Numbered from the stretch's first letter, positions 16,776 through 25,469 are shown. The stretch: 64,000 nucleotides of DNA from JASLMY01 sp965226475 (GCA_965226475.1 CBDDDJ010000004.1:2232001-2296000), one strand, 5' to 3'. Numbers and translations: made by a program. Notes: a model not told the origin generated them from the letters alone.

Positions 16776-16832
16776 GGGGGAAGGGTCCTCTTTTGTTGAT
16801 GTCCCGGCCGGCCAGGCCGTCGTTTACGACAC

Positions 16833-17285
16833 CTACGCCGGGTTCTTGCGCATGAGGCCGGCGCGTTTGCAGTAGGCGACTTCCTCGTCGCGCTGGTTGA
16901 AGCCGAAGTGCTCGAAGGTGACGATGCCGGCATCGGGCCGCGACTTGCTCTCGCGCATTTCCAGCACCTTGGTGAGGGAGTGGATGGTGTCGCCGTGGAA
17001 CACCGGATTGATGAAGCGAACGTCGGTCATGCCGAGGTTGGCGATGGTGGTGCCGAGCGTGGTGTCGCCGACCGAGACGCCGATCACCAGGCCCAGGGTA
17101 AAGAGGCTGTTGACGATCCGGGCGCCGAACTCGGTTCCCTTGGCGAACTCCTCGTCCAGGTGCAGCGGCTGGGGGTTGTGGGTCAGCGCGCTGAACAGGA
17201 CGTTGTCCATCTCCGTCACCGTGCGGGTGATCGCGTGGTAGAATTCCTGGCCGATCTCGAATTCTTCGAAATACAGTCCCGCCAT
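16833..17285 (-). CDS. MaoC-family (hot-dog fold) enoyl-CoA hydratase
   Basis: A 150-residue single hot-dog domain. It begins LYFEEFEIGQEFYHAITRTV, and the hydratase signature has Asp and His in NPQPLHLDEEFAK followed by GTEFGARIVNSLFTLGLVIG. Such proteins hydrate an enoyl-CoA; with a CitE-like lyase next door, mesaconyl-CoA-type substrates are plausible. It is the middle gene of a minus-strand run LLM - MaoC - CitE with gaps of 43 and 57 bp. Confidence 0.85.
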   Translation of the reverse strand: MAGLYFEEFEIGQEFYHAITRTVTEMDNVLFSALTHNPQPLHLDEEFAKGTEFGARIVNSLFTLGLVIGVSVGDTTLGTTIANLGMTDVRFINPVFHGDTIHSLTKVLEMRESKSRPDAGIVTFEHFGFNQRDEEVAYCKRAGLMRKNPA

Positions 17286-17328
17286 CTGGGTGTCTCCCTT
17301 TGCTCCATAAGTGAAAGGTTAGCCGCTT

Positions 17329-18480
17329 TCATGTCGTCGAACATAAAGCGTTCGGGAGTTTGAACTCCTTGCGCTGTCCGGCCTGGACCATCAGCGGCAT
17401 GACCTGGTCGATCCACTGGCGGCATTCGCTTTCGTAGTCGACCCAGCTCATCAGCATGCCGTCGACGCCCATGTCGCCGAGGCGGTCGATCCGCTCGACG
17501 ATCTGTTGCGGCGTGCCGACCAGCGGATAGCCGCCGTGGCCGGCGATGAAGTGGAAGCGGAAGGCCTCCATCACCTCCGGCTCCAGGGTCTCCGACTGCA
17601 CGCCGAAGATCGAAAGCATGTTGTCGACGGCGGCCCAGTCGCCTTTCTCCCGGACGTAGTGGTCCAGATAGTCCCGCGCCTCCTTCTCCGTCTCGCGGCA
17701 GACCACGTAGACGTGGATCCAGCATTGCGAGCTCCGCCCCGCCTCCACCGCCATGGCCTTGAGGCCGGCGATTTGCGCCCTGTCGCTTCCCTCGTCCTTC
17801 TGGCGCAGCATGACGAAGTTCATGTCGCAGTTTTCCGCGCTGAAGCGCTGGCCGACGGGCGAGGAGCCGGCGTTCATCACCGGTGGGAAAGGCTCCTGCA
17901 CCGGCTTCGGCTGGCTCCAGAGCCCCTTGCCCTGGAAGAAGCGGCCCTCGTGGTCGAAGGCGTCCTCCTCGGTCCACAGGCGGCGGACCAGGGCCAGCCA
18001 CTCCTCGGCATAGGCATAGCGCTGGTCGTGCCCGCGCCATTCGGCGCCGAACATCTCGAACTCGTCGCGGAACCAGCCGCAGACGACGTTGAGGACGAAG
18101 CGGCCGCCCGAGATGTGGTCGATGGTCGCCACCTGCTTCGCCGCCTGCACCGGGTGGTAGAGCGGCACGTGCACGGTCGAGAACACCGCCAGGTGGCGGG
18201 TCTGGGCGGCGATGCCGGCCGCCCAGGTGAAGCTCTCGAAGGAGCGGTTGTTGAAGTTGGTCTCGCCGCCATAGCCCTTCCAGCGGCCGACGGGAAGCAG
18301 CGCCTCCATCCCCGCCGCGTCCATCATTCGCGCGACCCGGACGTTGTCCGCCCAGCGCATCGGCCAGGCCTCGTCGGCAAGCGTCGGGGTCGAGCCGTGC
18401 GAGCAGTTGATCGCCATCACGCCGAGCTTCATCCGGTTTTCGGTGAAAAGCGGGTTGGCGCCTTGCGGTCGTCGTTCCAT
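17329..18480 (-). CDS. LLM-class flavin-dependent oxidoreductase (monooxygenase-like)
   Basis: A 383-residue luciferase-like monooxygenase of the RutA / alkanesulfonate monooxygenase type. Recognisable blocks are MEALLPVGRWKGYGG, the barrel motif HPVQAAKQVATIDHISGGRFVLNVVCGWFRDEFEMFG and GTPQQIVERIDRLGDMGVDG. It uses FMNH2 from a separate reductase. An ATG at 18432 (MKLGVMAINCSHG) gives a start closer to the family norm than the ATG at 18480. It is the first gene of the run with MaoC and the CitE-like lyase, suggesting oxidation of a precursor that becomes a CoA ester. Confidence 0.85.
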   Translation of the reverse strand: MERRPQGANPLFTENRMKLGVMAINCSHGSTPTLADEAWPMRWADNVRVARMMDAAGMEALLPVGRWKGYGGETNFNNRSFESFTWAAGIAAQTRHLAVFSTVHVPLYHPVQAAKQVATIDHISGGRFVLNVVCGWFRDEFEMFGAEWRGHDQRYAYAEEWLALVRRLWTEEDAFDHEGRFFQGKGLWSQPKPVQEPFPPVMNAGSSPVGQRFSAENCDMNFVMLRQKDEGSDRAQIAGLKAMAVEAGRSSQCWIHVYVVCRETEKEARDYLDHYVREKGDWAAVDNMLSIFGVQSETLEPEVMEAFRFHFIAGHGGYPLVGTPQQIVERIDRLGDMGVDGMLMSWVDYESECRQWIDQVMPLMVQAGQRKEFKLPNALCSTT

Positions 18481-18764
18481 GCACGCTCACGACAGCGAAT
18501 GTGGCCGGCGCGCGGCCGGGGCGGGAGGCCGCAATCTAGAGCATTTTCCCTGCAAGCGGAATCGCCGGGCCACCCGCTCCCCCGTCCCGGCGCAAGCGGT
18601 GGATTCAGGGCTGGCCGCGCCGTGCCGAGCGCCGCCGTCGAGCACGTCCAATTCCAGGGGTGCCTCGGCCGCTCGATGCCCGCGGGGCACGCCGCCTTGT
18701 CGAGGGTGGTGTTTGGAGAGATTCGGTACACGTCGGCGACGCGTTCGGAACGCCGTGGCGTTAT
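18481..18764. other. Intergenic region upstream of the leuA control region
   Basis: This holds a degenerate half of repeat R1 near 18562-18592 (gccacccgctcccccg) in the same context of aatcgccg that precedes copy b. No gene is supported. Confidence 0.5.
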
Positions 18765-18907
18765 TTGACCTTTAACCATCCCCCCGTTATGTTCCGCCCC
18801 ATGACCGCCCAGACGACACGATCGAGGCTCGGCCTCCGACTTATCGGCCCGGCTCTCTGAGGAGGGCCGGGGAGCTGTTGTCGTGTCGCGCCGCCCACGG
18901 GCGGCGC
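18765..18907 (+). promoter_or_regulatory. Promoter and probable leucine attenuator of leuA
   Basis: A -35 TTGACC (18765-18770) and a -10 TATGTT (18788-18793) are separated by exactly 17 bp. Transcription would start at about 18800, directly at the ATG of a Leu-rich 19-codon frame (18801-18860). A perfect 8-bp G/C hairpin, gcgccgcc / ggcggcgc with loop cacg, follows at 18888-18907, and an alternative pairing with gaggagggccgggg is possible. There is no strong U tract. This matches the leaderless leader-peptide layout known for trpL of rhizobia. Confidence 0.55.
18801..18860 (+). CDS. Putative leucine leader peptide
   Basis: A 19-residue frame, MTAQTTRSRLGLRLIGPAL, with four Leu codons (ctc, ctc, ctt, ctc), one Ile and three Arg. 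Its ATG coincides with the predicted transcription start, so there is no ribosome-binding site and translation would be leaderless. It lies about 220 bp before leuA. The role inferred is to sense charged leucyl-tRNA; being a chance frame is the alternative. Confidence 0.5.
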   Translation: MTAQTTRSRLGLRLIGPAL

Positions 18908-19081
18908 CCCAGGGTCTTCCGGTAAGACATTCCCCAAACAAGTTCTTCGCCGGAGCGACTCGCGAACATCCAAGGGCGAGCAGATGAACCCCCGATATCC
19001 GGGACCACGGAAGCGACGATCGGGCGCCATGACGGCGCGCGATCCAGCCTGCCCGCCCGCCGGCTTCAGGAGTTAGCCGTC
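18908..19081 (+). other. leuA 5' leader region
   Basis: Between the hairpin and leuA the DNA has no supported gene. A ribosome-binding site ggagt lies about 7 bp before the leuA ATG. Confidence 0.4.
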
Positions 19082-20764
19082 ATGGCCAAGATGCCCGTAC
19101 ACAAATACCGAGCCTTCCCCTCGATCGATCTGCCGAACCGGCAATGGCCGACCCGGGTGCTCGAGAAATCCCCCGTTTGGTGCAGCGTCGACCTGCGCGA
19201 CGGCAACCAGGCCCTGGTCGAGCCGATGGGCCGCCACAAGAAGATCAAGTTCTTCGAACACCTGGTCGAGCTCGGCTTCAAGGAGATCGAGGTCGGCTTT
19301 CCCGCCGCCTCGGATACGGATTTCGGCTTCGTCCGCCATATCATCGAATCGGACATGGTGCCGGACGACGTCTTCATCCAGGTGCTGACGCAGGCGCGCG
19401 AGGAGCTGATCCGCCGCACCTACGAAAGCGTCGAGGGGGCGAAAAACGTCATCATGCACCTCTACAACTCGACCTCGGCCTTGCAGCGCCGAGTGGTCTT
19501 CGGCTCGGACCGCGAGGGCGTGAAGGGAATCGCCGTCGACGCCGCCGTCATCTGCAAGGAATTGCAGCCGACGCTGGAGGCGGGCGGCACCCGGGTGCGC
19601 TTCGAATATTCGCCCGAGAGCTTCACCGGCACCGAACTCGACTATGCCCTCGACGTCTGCCACGCGGTGCAGGACGTCTGGCAACCGACGGCGGCGGAGC
19701 CGATGATCTTCAACCTGCCGGCGACGGTGGAGATGGCCTCGCCCAACTACTACGCCGACCAGATCGAGTGGATGGGCAACAACTTCAAGGAGCGGGAGAA
19801 GATCATCCTGAGCCTGCACCCCCACAACGACCGCGGCACCGCCGTCGCGGCGACGGAGCTGGGCGTGCTGGCCGGCGCCGACCGGATCGAGGGCACGCTC
19901 TTCGGCAACGGCGAGCGGACCGGCAACGTCGACCTCGTGACGCTCGCCTTGAACATGTTCAGCCAGGGCGTCGATCCGGGCCTCGACTTCACCCGCATCA
20001 ACGAATCGATCGAGGTGGCGGAATACTGCAACCAGCTTCCCGTACACGAACGCCACCCCTATGCGGGCGAGCTGGTCTATACCGCCTTCTCCGGCTCGCA
20101 CCAGGACGCGATCAAGAAGGGCATGACGGCGATCGAGAAGTCCAACACCGAGTTCTGGGAAGTGCCCTACCTGCCGATCGATCCGATGGACGTCGGCCGT
20201 GATTACGAGGCGATCATCCGGGTCAACAGCCAGTCGGGCAAGGGCGGCATCGCCTACATCCTGCAGACCGACTTCGGCATCGACCTGCCGCGCGAATTGC
20301 AGGTTGAGTTCTCCAAGGTGGTGCAGGGCATCACCGACGAAACCGGCTTGGAGATCACGGCGGACCAGATCTGGACCACCTTCCGCGAGACCTATCTGGA
20401 AGCCAAGTCGCCCTACGAGCTGGTCGACTATCGCCTGAACACCGATGCCCACCGCAGCGAGGTGATCAACTGCACCAGCGCGATCCGCGACGGCGGCGAG
20501 CAGCGCGAGATCCACGGCAGCGGCAACGGGCCGATCGACGCGTTCGTCGATTCCCTGAAACGGGAATGCGGCATCGAGGCCCGCTTCCTGGACTACCACC
20601 AGGCGGCCCTCGGCTCCGGCTCGGACGTGGAGGCGGTCTGCTTCATCAAGATGGCGAACGAGGACGGGCGCGAGGCGCACGGCGTCGGCATCCATCCCAA
20701 CACGGTGACGGCCTCGATCCGCGCCATCGTCAGCGCGGTCAACCGGATGTCGAACGGGCACTGA
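19082..20764 (+). CDS. leuA: 2-isopropylmalate synthase, long form
   Basis: A 560-residue enzyme condensing acetyl-CoA with 2-oxoisovalerate, the first committed step of leucine synthesis. The catalytic barrel shows VWCSVDLRDGNQALVEPM (metal and substrate site), EVGFPAASDTDFGF and LHPHNDRGTAVAATELG with the metal-binding His. GNGERTGNVDLVTLALN is the family motif. The C-terminal regulatory domain for leucine feedback covers about residues 430-560, including GSGNGPIDAF. Length fits the 560-residue LeuA type 2. It stands alone, controlled by the upstream leader and ended by a terminator. Confidence 0.96.
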   Translation: MAKMPVHKYRAFPSIDLPNRQWPTRVLEKSPVWCSVDLRDGNQALVEPMGRHKKIKFFEHLVELGFKEIEVGFPAASDTDFGFVRHIIESDMVPDDVFIQVLTQAREELIRRTYESVEGAKNVIMHLYNSTSALQRRVVFGSDREGVKGIAVDAAVICKELQPTLEAGGTRVRFEYSPESFTGTELDYALDVCHAVQDVWQPTAAEPMIFNLPATVEMASPNYYADQIEWMGNNFKEREKIILSLHPHNDRGTAVAATELGVLAGADRIEGTLFGNGERTGNVDLVTLALNMFSQGVDPGLDFTRINESIEVAEYCNQLPVHERHPYAGELVYTAFSGSHQDAIKKGMTAIEKSNTEFWEVPYLPIDPMDVGRDYEAIIRVNSQSGKGGIAYILQTDFGIDLPRELQVEFSKVVQGITDETGLEITADQIWTTFRETYLEAKSPYELVDYRLNTDAHRSEVINCTSAIRDGGEQREIHGSGNGPIDAFVDSLKRECGIEARFLDYHQAALGSGSDVEAVCFIKMANEDGREAHGVGIHPNTVTASIRAIVSAVNRMSNGH

Positions 20765-20787
20765 GCCGTTCCGGGTCCCACGAGGAG

Positions 20788-20820
20788 CGCCCCGTCCTCC
20801 CGCCGGAGGGCGGGGCGTTT
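20788..20820 (+). terminator. Rho-independent-type terminator after leuA
   Basis: A G/C stem, cgccccg at 20788-20794 and cggggcg at 20811-20817, with an inner cctcc / ggagg pairing, followed by only three T residues then cc. It begins 24 bp after the leuA stop and is also placed to end the convergent SDR operon. Confidence 0.7.
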
Positions 20821-20821
20821 C

Positions 20822-21682
20822 CTATTCCTCGACCTCGCGGACGTCCGCCGCGGCGCCGGTGGAGCCGTGGTTCACGCCGGCCTTTCGGGTGAAGAGCGCG
20901 TCCGGTCCGTGGCCCCAGACGTCGGGGCCGAGGGCCAGCATGCCGCCGTCCACCACCAGGACCTGGCCGGTGGCGAACTCGCCGTCGTCGGAGGCGAGGT
21001 AGAGGGCGGCGCCGGCGATGTCCGAGCCCTCGCCGAGCCGGGGCCACGGCGTCTTGGGCCGCGCCAGGGACTCCATCTTCTCCGCCCGCCCGGAATGGAA
21101 GAGGGGCGTGCGGATGGCGCCGGGCGCGATGGCGTTGACCCGGATGCGGTGGTGCGCCAATTCGCCCGCGACGGCGCGGGTCAGGTTGGCGACGGCGGCC
21201 TTGGCGGCGGAATAGGCGTGCGGGCCGCCGCCGCCGCCGAGCCCCGCGATCGAGGAGGTCGACAGGATCACCCCGCCCTCGCCCCGGGCCTTCATGGCGT
21301 TGCCGGCGTGCTTCATGCCGAGGAAGACGCCGCGGACCAGCACGGCGAAGCTATAGTCCCACTCCTCGACCAGGGTCTCCCCGATGGGGCCGAAGGCGCC
21401 GCCGATGCCGGCGTTGTTGAACATGACGTCAATGCGCCCGAAGCGTGTCGTCGCCAGGGCCACCAGCGCCTCGATGTCGGCCTCCACGGCGACGTCGGTG
21501 GCCAAGAAGGCGATGCGGTCGCCGGCATCCAGCGCGGTCAGCGTGTCCGCGCCCGCGTCCGTGTTCAGGTCGCCGATCACCACGGCCGCGCCTTCCGCCA
21601 AGAAGCGCTCGACCGTTGCCCGGCCCATGCCGCTGGCGCCGCCGGTGACGACGGCGACCTTGCCTTCCAGCCGCCCGCTCAT
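20822..21682 (-). CDS. Short-chain dehydrogenase/reductase
   Basis: A 286-residue classical SDR. The NAD(P) motif is VVTGGASGMGRA, NNAGIGG follows the fourth strand, the catalytic Ser is in ILSTSSIAG and the YxxxK pair is YSAAK. IGDL after the second strand suggests NAD preference. A C-terminal extension of about 30 residues after VDGGMLALGP is longer than usual. The ATG overlaps the stop of the upstream SDR by four bases, so the two are co-translated. Substrate not identifiable. Confidence 0.87.
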   Translation of the reverse strand: MSGRLEGKVAVVTGGASGMGRATVERFLAEGAAVVIGDLNTDAGADTLTALDAGDRIAFLATDVAVEADIEALVALATTRFGRIDVMFNNAGIGGAFGPIGETLVEEWDYSFAVLVRGVFLGMKHAGNAMKARGEGGVILSTSSIAGLGGGGGPHAYSAAKAAVANLTRAVAGELAHHRIRVNAIAPGAIRTPLFHSGRAEKMESLARPKTPWPRLGEGSDIAGAALYLASDDGEFATGQVLVVDGGMLALGPDVWGHGPDALFTRKAGVNHGSTGAAADVREVEE

Positions 21683-22449
21683 CGCCAGCCGCCGCCGCCG
21701 TTCACGTAGACCGTGTCGGCGGTCATGTAGCCGCAGGCGTCCGAACACATGAAGAGCACCAGTTCGCCGATCTCTTCCGCTTCGCCGAAGCGGCCCATCG
21801 GCACGTCGGCGAGGAATTTCTCCATCAGCTCCGGCGGCGTGTCGGCGGCGGCCTGGAACGGCGTCGCCACCGGCCCGGGCGAGATCGACAGGCAGCGGAT
21901 GCCGTCCTTGGCATATTCCCGCGCGACGCCGAGCGTCATGGTCAGCACGGCAGCCTTGGCGGCGGCGTAATGCACCGAGGCGCCGGGCCCGCCGCGCTTG
22001 TGGCTCATGGAGGCGACGTTGACGATGACGCCCGCGCCGCGCTCCAGCATCCCCGGCAGCACCGCCTGCATGCCGTAGAAGACGCCGTTCAGGTTCAAAT
22101 CGAAGGTCTTCTTCATCAGCTCGTCGTCGATCTCCAGGAACTTGGCGCGGCGAAAGGCCGAGCCGGCGCAGTTGAACATGAAGTCGATCTGGCCGAATTC
22201 GGCGATTCCCCGGGCCACCATGTCGTCGACCTCGGCCCGCCCGCTGACGTCGGTAGTGAGCGCCAGGGCCTTGCCGCCTATCTGCTCGATTTGTTGCGCC
22301 GTCCGCCTGGCGCCCTCGCCGTCGATGTCGCAGGCGACGACGTTGGCGCCCTCGCGGGCGAAGATCAAAGCCGTTGCGCGACCGATACCACTTGCGCCGC
22401 CGGTAATCGCAATCGTTTTGCCAACGAAATAATCGGGAGTCTTGGGCAT
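21679..22449 (-). CDS. Short-chain dehydrogenase/reductase
   Basis: A 256-residue classical SDR with IAITGGASGIGRA, acidic ACDID for NAD, catalytic Ser in NVASMS and YAAAK. The usual NNAG is NCAG here, a conservative departure that may not impair activity. It ends TVYVNGGGGWR, the family's normal C-terminal turn. It is the first gene of a two-SDR operon. Having paralogous dehydrogenases side by side suggests consecutive or stereo-complementary oxidations of hydroxylated substrates. Confidence 0.87.
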   Translation of the reverse strand: MPKTPDYFVGKTIAITGGASGIGRATALIFAREGANVVACDIDGEGARRTAQQIEQIGGKALALTTDVSGRAEVDDMVARGIAEFGQIDFMFNCAGSAFRRAKFLEIDDELMKKTFDLNLNGVFYGMQAVLPGMLERGAGVIVNVASMSHKRGGPGASVHYAAAKAAVLTMTLGVAREYAKDGIRCLSISPGPVATPFQAAADTPPELMEKFLADVPMGRFGEAEEIGELVLFMCSDACGYMTADTVYVNGGGGWR

Positions 22450-22500
22450 CTTTCGGAGCTTCCTTTGTCTTGTTGGAGCGCTTCATGCCCGAAGCGCTCG

Positions 22501-22582
22501 CCTGGCCGGCCCGCACCCCCGGCCCAACCACCCCAAGGGTACACTCCACGGGTGGTTGGGCCGGGGGAGCGGGCCGGCCAGG
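22501..22582. repeat. Palindromic repeat R1, copy c
   Basis: The longest R1 copy. An almost perfect stem of about 33 bp starts cctggccggcccgcaccccc and closes at 22582 with ggggagcgggccggccagg. The loop caagggtacactccacg is the reverse complement of that in copy b. It lies between the SDR operon start and the 3' end of the peptidase gene. Confidence 0.9.
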
Positions 22583-22594
22583 TCGTCGACGACA

Positions 22595-24058
22595 TCAGTC
22601 GTTGCGGGGACGGACGGCGTGGTCGGCCAGCACGGCGGCGACGCAGCCGGTAATCCGCTTACCGGTGGGGATGTGGAGGAATTCGTTCGGCCCGTGGGCG
22701 TTCGAAGCCGGGCCCAGCACGCCGGTGACGAGGAACTGCGCCTCGGAAAATTTTTCGCCCAGCATGCCCATGAAGGGGATCGAGCCGCCCTCGCCCATGT
22801 AGACGGCGGGCTTGCCGAAATAGGCCCGGCTGGCGGCATCGGTCGCGTCCTCCAGCCAGCCGGCCAAGGGCGGCGCGTTCCAGCCGTCGGCCGCCTTGTC
22901 GAGGCCGAGCGAGACATGGGCGCCATGCGGGGGATCGCGCGTCAGCAGCTCGTCGAGCGCCGCCTTGATCGTCGCCGCGCTCACCGTCGGCGGCAGGCGG
23001 AGGGAAAGCACCAGCGTGGTCGAGGCACGCAGCACGTTGCCGCTCATCGCCACCTCCGGCAGGCCGCCGGCCCCGGTGATGGAAAGCGCCGGGCGCCAGG
23101 TCCGGTTCAACACCCGCTCGGCGAGATCACCGCCCATGGGCCGGGCGCCCTCGACCCAGGGGAACTTGGCGTGGACCTGTTCGCCCAAGGCCTCGGCCGC
23201 CAGCCCGGCCTGGGCCCGGCGCGCCTCGGGGATCTGGGCGTTGGCTGCTTCCAGCAGGATCTCGCCGGTTTCCTCCCGCTCCAATCGCGAGAGCAGGCGT
23301 CGCGCGATGCGAAAGCTGGAGGGCACGATGCCGCTCGCATCGCCGCTGTGGACGCCCTCATGCAGGATCTCGACGTCGAGCGTGCCGCCGACCATGCCGC
23401 GAAGCGACGTCGTGCTCCAGAGCTGGTCGTAGTTGCCGCAGCCCGAATCGAGGCAGACCACCAGGCTCGGCCGGCCGATGCGATCGCCGAGCGCGTCGAT
23501 ATAATAGGGCAGGTCGTAGCTGCCGCTTTCCTCGCAGGCCTCGATCAGCACGACGCAGCGGGCATGGCCGCCGCCGAAGCCGCGCACCGCCTGAATCGCC
23601 GTCAGCGAGGCATAGGCGGAATAGCCGTCGTCGGCCCCGCCCCGGCCGTAGAGCTTGTCGCCCTCCCGCTTGGCGATCCAGGGGCCGAGGTCGTCGCGCC
23701 AGCCGGTCATCTCCGGCTGCTTGTCGAGATGGCCGTAGAGCAGGACGGTATCGCCCTCGGCTAGCGGTTCGGTGCCCGGGATCTCCATGAAAATGACCGG
23801 CGTGCGGCCCTCCAGCCGCACGACCTCGACGCTCAGGCCCTCGATCTCCCGCGCCCGGCACCAGGCCTCGATCTGGTCGACGGCCTGGTCGATATAGCCG
23901 TTCGCCGCCCACTCGGCATCGAAGAAGGGCGACTTGCAGGGGATCGGGATATAGCGCTCCAGCTCGGGCACGATCTCCCGCTCCCAGACCTCCTCCACGA
24001 AATCGGTTATGCCCTGGTGATCGAGCGCCGCCGCCCCTCTCGCCATCGTGTCATTCAT
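22595..24058 (-). CDS. M20-family metallopeptidase (dipeptidase-like)
   Basis: A 487-residue co-catalytic zinc peptidase of the M20 family. Zinc and catalytic motifs in order are LLYGHLDKQPEM (His and Asp), LYGRGGADDGYSAYA (bridging Asp), IEACEESGSYDLP (catalytic Glu pair) and GPNEFLHIPTGKR with the last His. A dimerisation domain is inserted from about residue 215 (MVGGTLDVEILHEGVHSGDASG). It probably cleaves dipeptides or N-acyl amino acids in the cytoplasm. The ATG at 24058 is preceded by gggagagcaaaagc. Confidence 0.9.
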   Translation of the reverse strand: MNDTMARGAAALDHQGITDFVEEVWEREIVPELERYIPIPCKSPFFDAEWAANGYIDQAVDQIEAWCRAREIEGLSVEVVRLEGRTPVIFMEIPGTEPLAEGDTVLLYGHLDKQPEMTGWRDDLGPWIAKREGDKLYGRGGADDGYSAYASLTAIQAVRGFGGGHARCVVLIEACEESGSYDLPYYIDALGDRIGRPSLVVCLDSGCGNYDQLWSTTSLRGMVGGTLDVEILHEGVHSGDASGIVPSSFRIARRLLSRLEREETGEILLEAANAQIPEARRAQAGLAAEALGEQVHAKFPWVEGARPMGGDLAERVLNRTWRPALSITGAGGLPEVAMSGNVLRASTTLVLSLRLPPTVSAATIKAALDELLTRDPPHGAHVSLGLDKAADGWNAPPLAGWLEDATDAASRAYFGKPAVYMGEGGSIPFMGMLGEKFSEAQFLVTGVLGPASNAHGPNEFLHIPTGKRITGCVAAVLADHAVRPRND

Positions 24059-24105
24059 GCTTTTGCTCTCCCTCCGCCGGGCGCCCTTCCTAGCACGGGG
24101 CGTCG

Positions 24106-24825
24106 TCAGGCCGCGAGAGTACGGGCGAGGAAGGCCTCAATTCTGGCCCAGGCGTCGTTCGATTGGGCCTCGCGGTAGCGCTCGGGGTTGCTGTCGTCCT
24201 GGAAGCCGTGGCCGGCGCCGTCGTAGCGGTGGAATTCGTGCGGCACTCCGGCCGCAGTCAGGACGCGGTCCATGTTGTCGACATGCTCGGGCGAGGGGTT
24301 GGCGTCGTCGTTGCCGAATATACCGAGCACCGGGCAGGGAATGCGGTCGGCGAAGTGAATCGGCGGCGTGGCGCCGTCGGCCATGGAGAGCTCGATCCGC
24401 CCGCCGTAGAGGGTGATGGCCGACTTCAGCTTCGAATCGTGACAAGCGCCGAGCCAGGAGACCCGGCCGCCCCAGCAATGGCCGATGATGCCGATTCGCT
24501 CCGCGTCGACCGTATCGTCCGCCTCCAACGCCGTCCGCGTGGCGGCGAGGTCGGCCACGGCCCAATCATCGCGGAAGCCGGCCCGCTTGACCTCGATCGT
24601 CTCTTGCCTCGGCCACCAGTGGAAAAGAAACGGCATCGCCACCGCATACCCCATTGCCGACAGCCGGTCGCCGACGCCGACTTGCCAGGGATCGGTCTCC
24701 AGCCCCGCGTGGGCGACGGGAATATGCTGGCAGACGATGATACCCGGGTGCGGTCCGGCGCCCTGGGGCCGAAACATCAGGATCTCCATCTCGCCGACGT
24801 CGACGTCGACGATGGTGGTGTGCAT
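24106..24825 (-). CDS. Dienelactone hydrolase family protein
   Basis: A 239-residue alpha/beta hydrolase. The nucleophile elbow is IGHCWGGRVSW with Cys in the Gly-x-Cys-x-Gly position, as in dienelactone hydrolase. The later Asp lies in GIFGNDDANPSPEH and the His in YDGAGHGFQDDSNPERY. The start chosen, MHTTIVDVDVG, follows a gggagg site. Such enzymes open muconolactone-type rings, but many family members act on other esters. It precedes the long palindromic element. Confidence 0.88.
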   Translation of the reverse strand: MHTTIVDVDVGEMEILMFRPQGAGPHPGIIVCQHIPVAHAGLETDPWQVGVGDRLSAMGYAVAMPFLFHWWPRQETIEVKRAGFRDDWAVADLAATRTALEADDTVDAERIGIIGHCWGGRVSWLGACHDSKLKSAITLYGGRIELSMADGATPPIHFADRIPCPVLGIFGNDDANPSPEHVDNMDRVLTAAGVPHEFHRYDGAGHGFQDDSNPERYREAQSNDAWARIEAFLARTLAA

Positions 24826-24873
24826 TCGGCCCTCCCGAAAACGGAACGCAAGCGATGGGCCATTCGACCCGCC

Positions 24874-25136
24874 AGAGCACATCTTTCTCATACGGAATCA
24901 TTTGATGGCCGCTCGGTGCGTTTTGGGCAGGCGCGGCGCGCAGCGCGATGTGGGACATCGGACAAGCGTCGCAACGTACCCAAAACGCACCGAGCGGCCA
25001 CCTTCGGCCGGGTTCTTTTGCGCCGTGGCGGCGCTGCGCCCGCTCACCGATGCCCCACATCGCCATCGCGATCGCAGCGCCGCCACGGCACAAAATAATC
25101 CCGGTCAAATGGTTCCCTATGAGAAAGATGTGCTCT
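24874..25136. repeat. Nested double-palindrome element (candidate MITE)
   Basis: A 263-bp structured element. Outer inverted repeats of about 33 bp (agagcacatctttctcata at the left, its complement at 25118-25136) enclose two large hairpins. Hairpin 1 has a perfect 21-bp stem at 24907-24927 and 24979-24999; hairpin 2 has a perfect 17-bp stem at 25022-25038 and 25073-25089. The two cores also share an inverted gatgtgggacatcgg-like motif. No gene fits inside. No target duplication is evident. Other copies are not in this window. Confidence 0.85.
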
Positions 25137-25138
25137 TG

Positions 25139-25459
25139 CTACCCTCGCGTCAACTTCACCGCCGTGCCGAAGGCCAGCAATTCGGCCGCGCCCTGCATGA
25201 CGGTCGAGGTCGTGAAGCGCATGGCCACGATCCCGTCGGCACCGAGCGCCCGGGCCTCGGCCACCATGCGGTCATGGGCCTGCTCTCGCGCTTCCGCCAG
25301 CATCTTGGTGTATTCGACGATCTCGCCGCCGACCAGCTGGCGCAGACCGGCCGGGATGTCCTTGCCGATATGGCGCGCCCGAATGGTGTTGCCGCGGGCG
25401 ATGCCGAGCGTCTCGGCGATCTCGTACTCCGCGAAGCCGTTTTGGGTCGTCATCAACAT
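25139..25459 (-). CDS. YbjQ/UPF0145 heavy-metal-binding-domain protein
   Basis: A 106-residue protein of the YbjQ family (UPF0145). Typical features are the start MTTQNGFAEYEIAETLGIARG, then EYTKMLAEAREQAHDRMVAEA and ALGADGIVAMRF. The family forms pentamers and has no firm function. The ATG at 25459 lies 6 bp after gaggag, while the ATG two codons earlier abuts it. It follows a small membrane protein gene by 10 bp, a common pairing that implies a membrane-linked role. Confidence 0.9.
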   Translation of the reverse strand: MLMTTQNGFAEYEIAETLGIARGNTIRARHIGKDIPAGLRQLVGGEIVEYTKMLAEAREQAHDRMVAEARALGADGIVAMRFTTSTVMQGAAELLAFGTAVKLTRG

Positions 25460-25469
25460 GGCCATCTCC

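Noticed and set aside
19073..20761. Minus-strand frame covering all of leuA
   Set aside because: Exact antisense mirror of leuA without domain resemblance.
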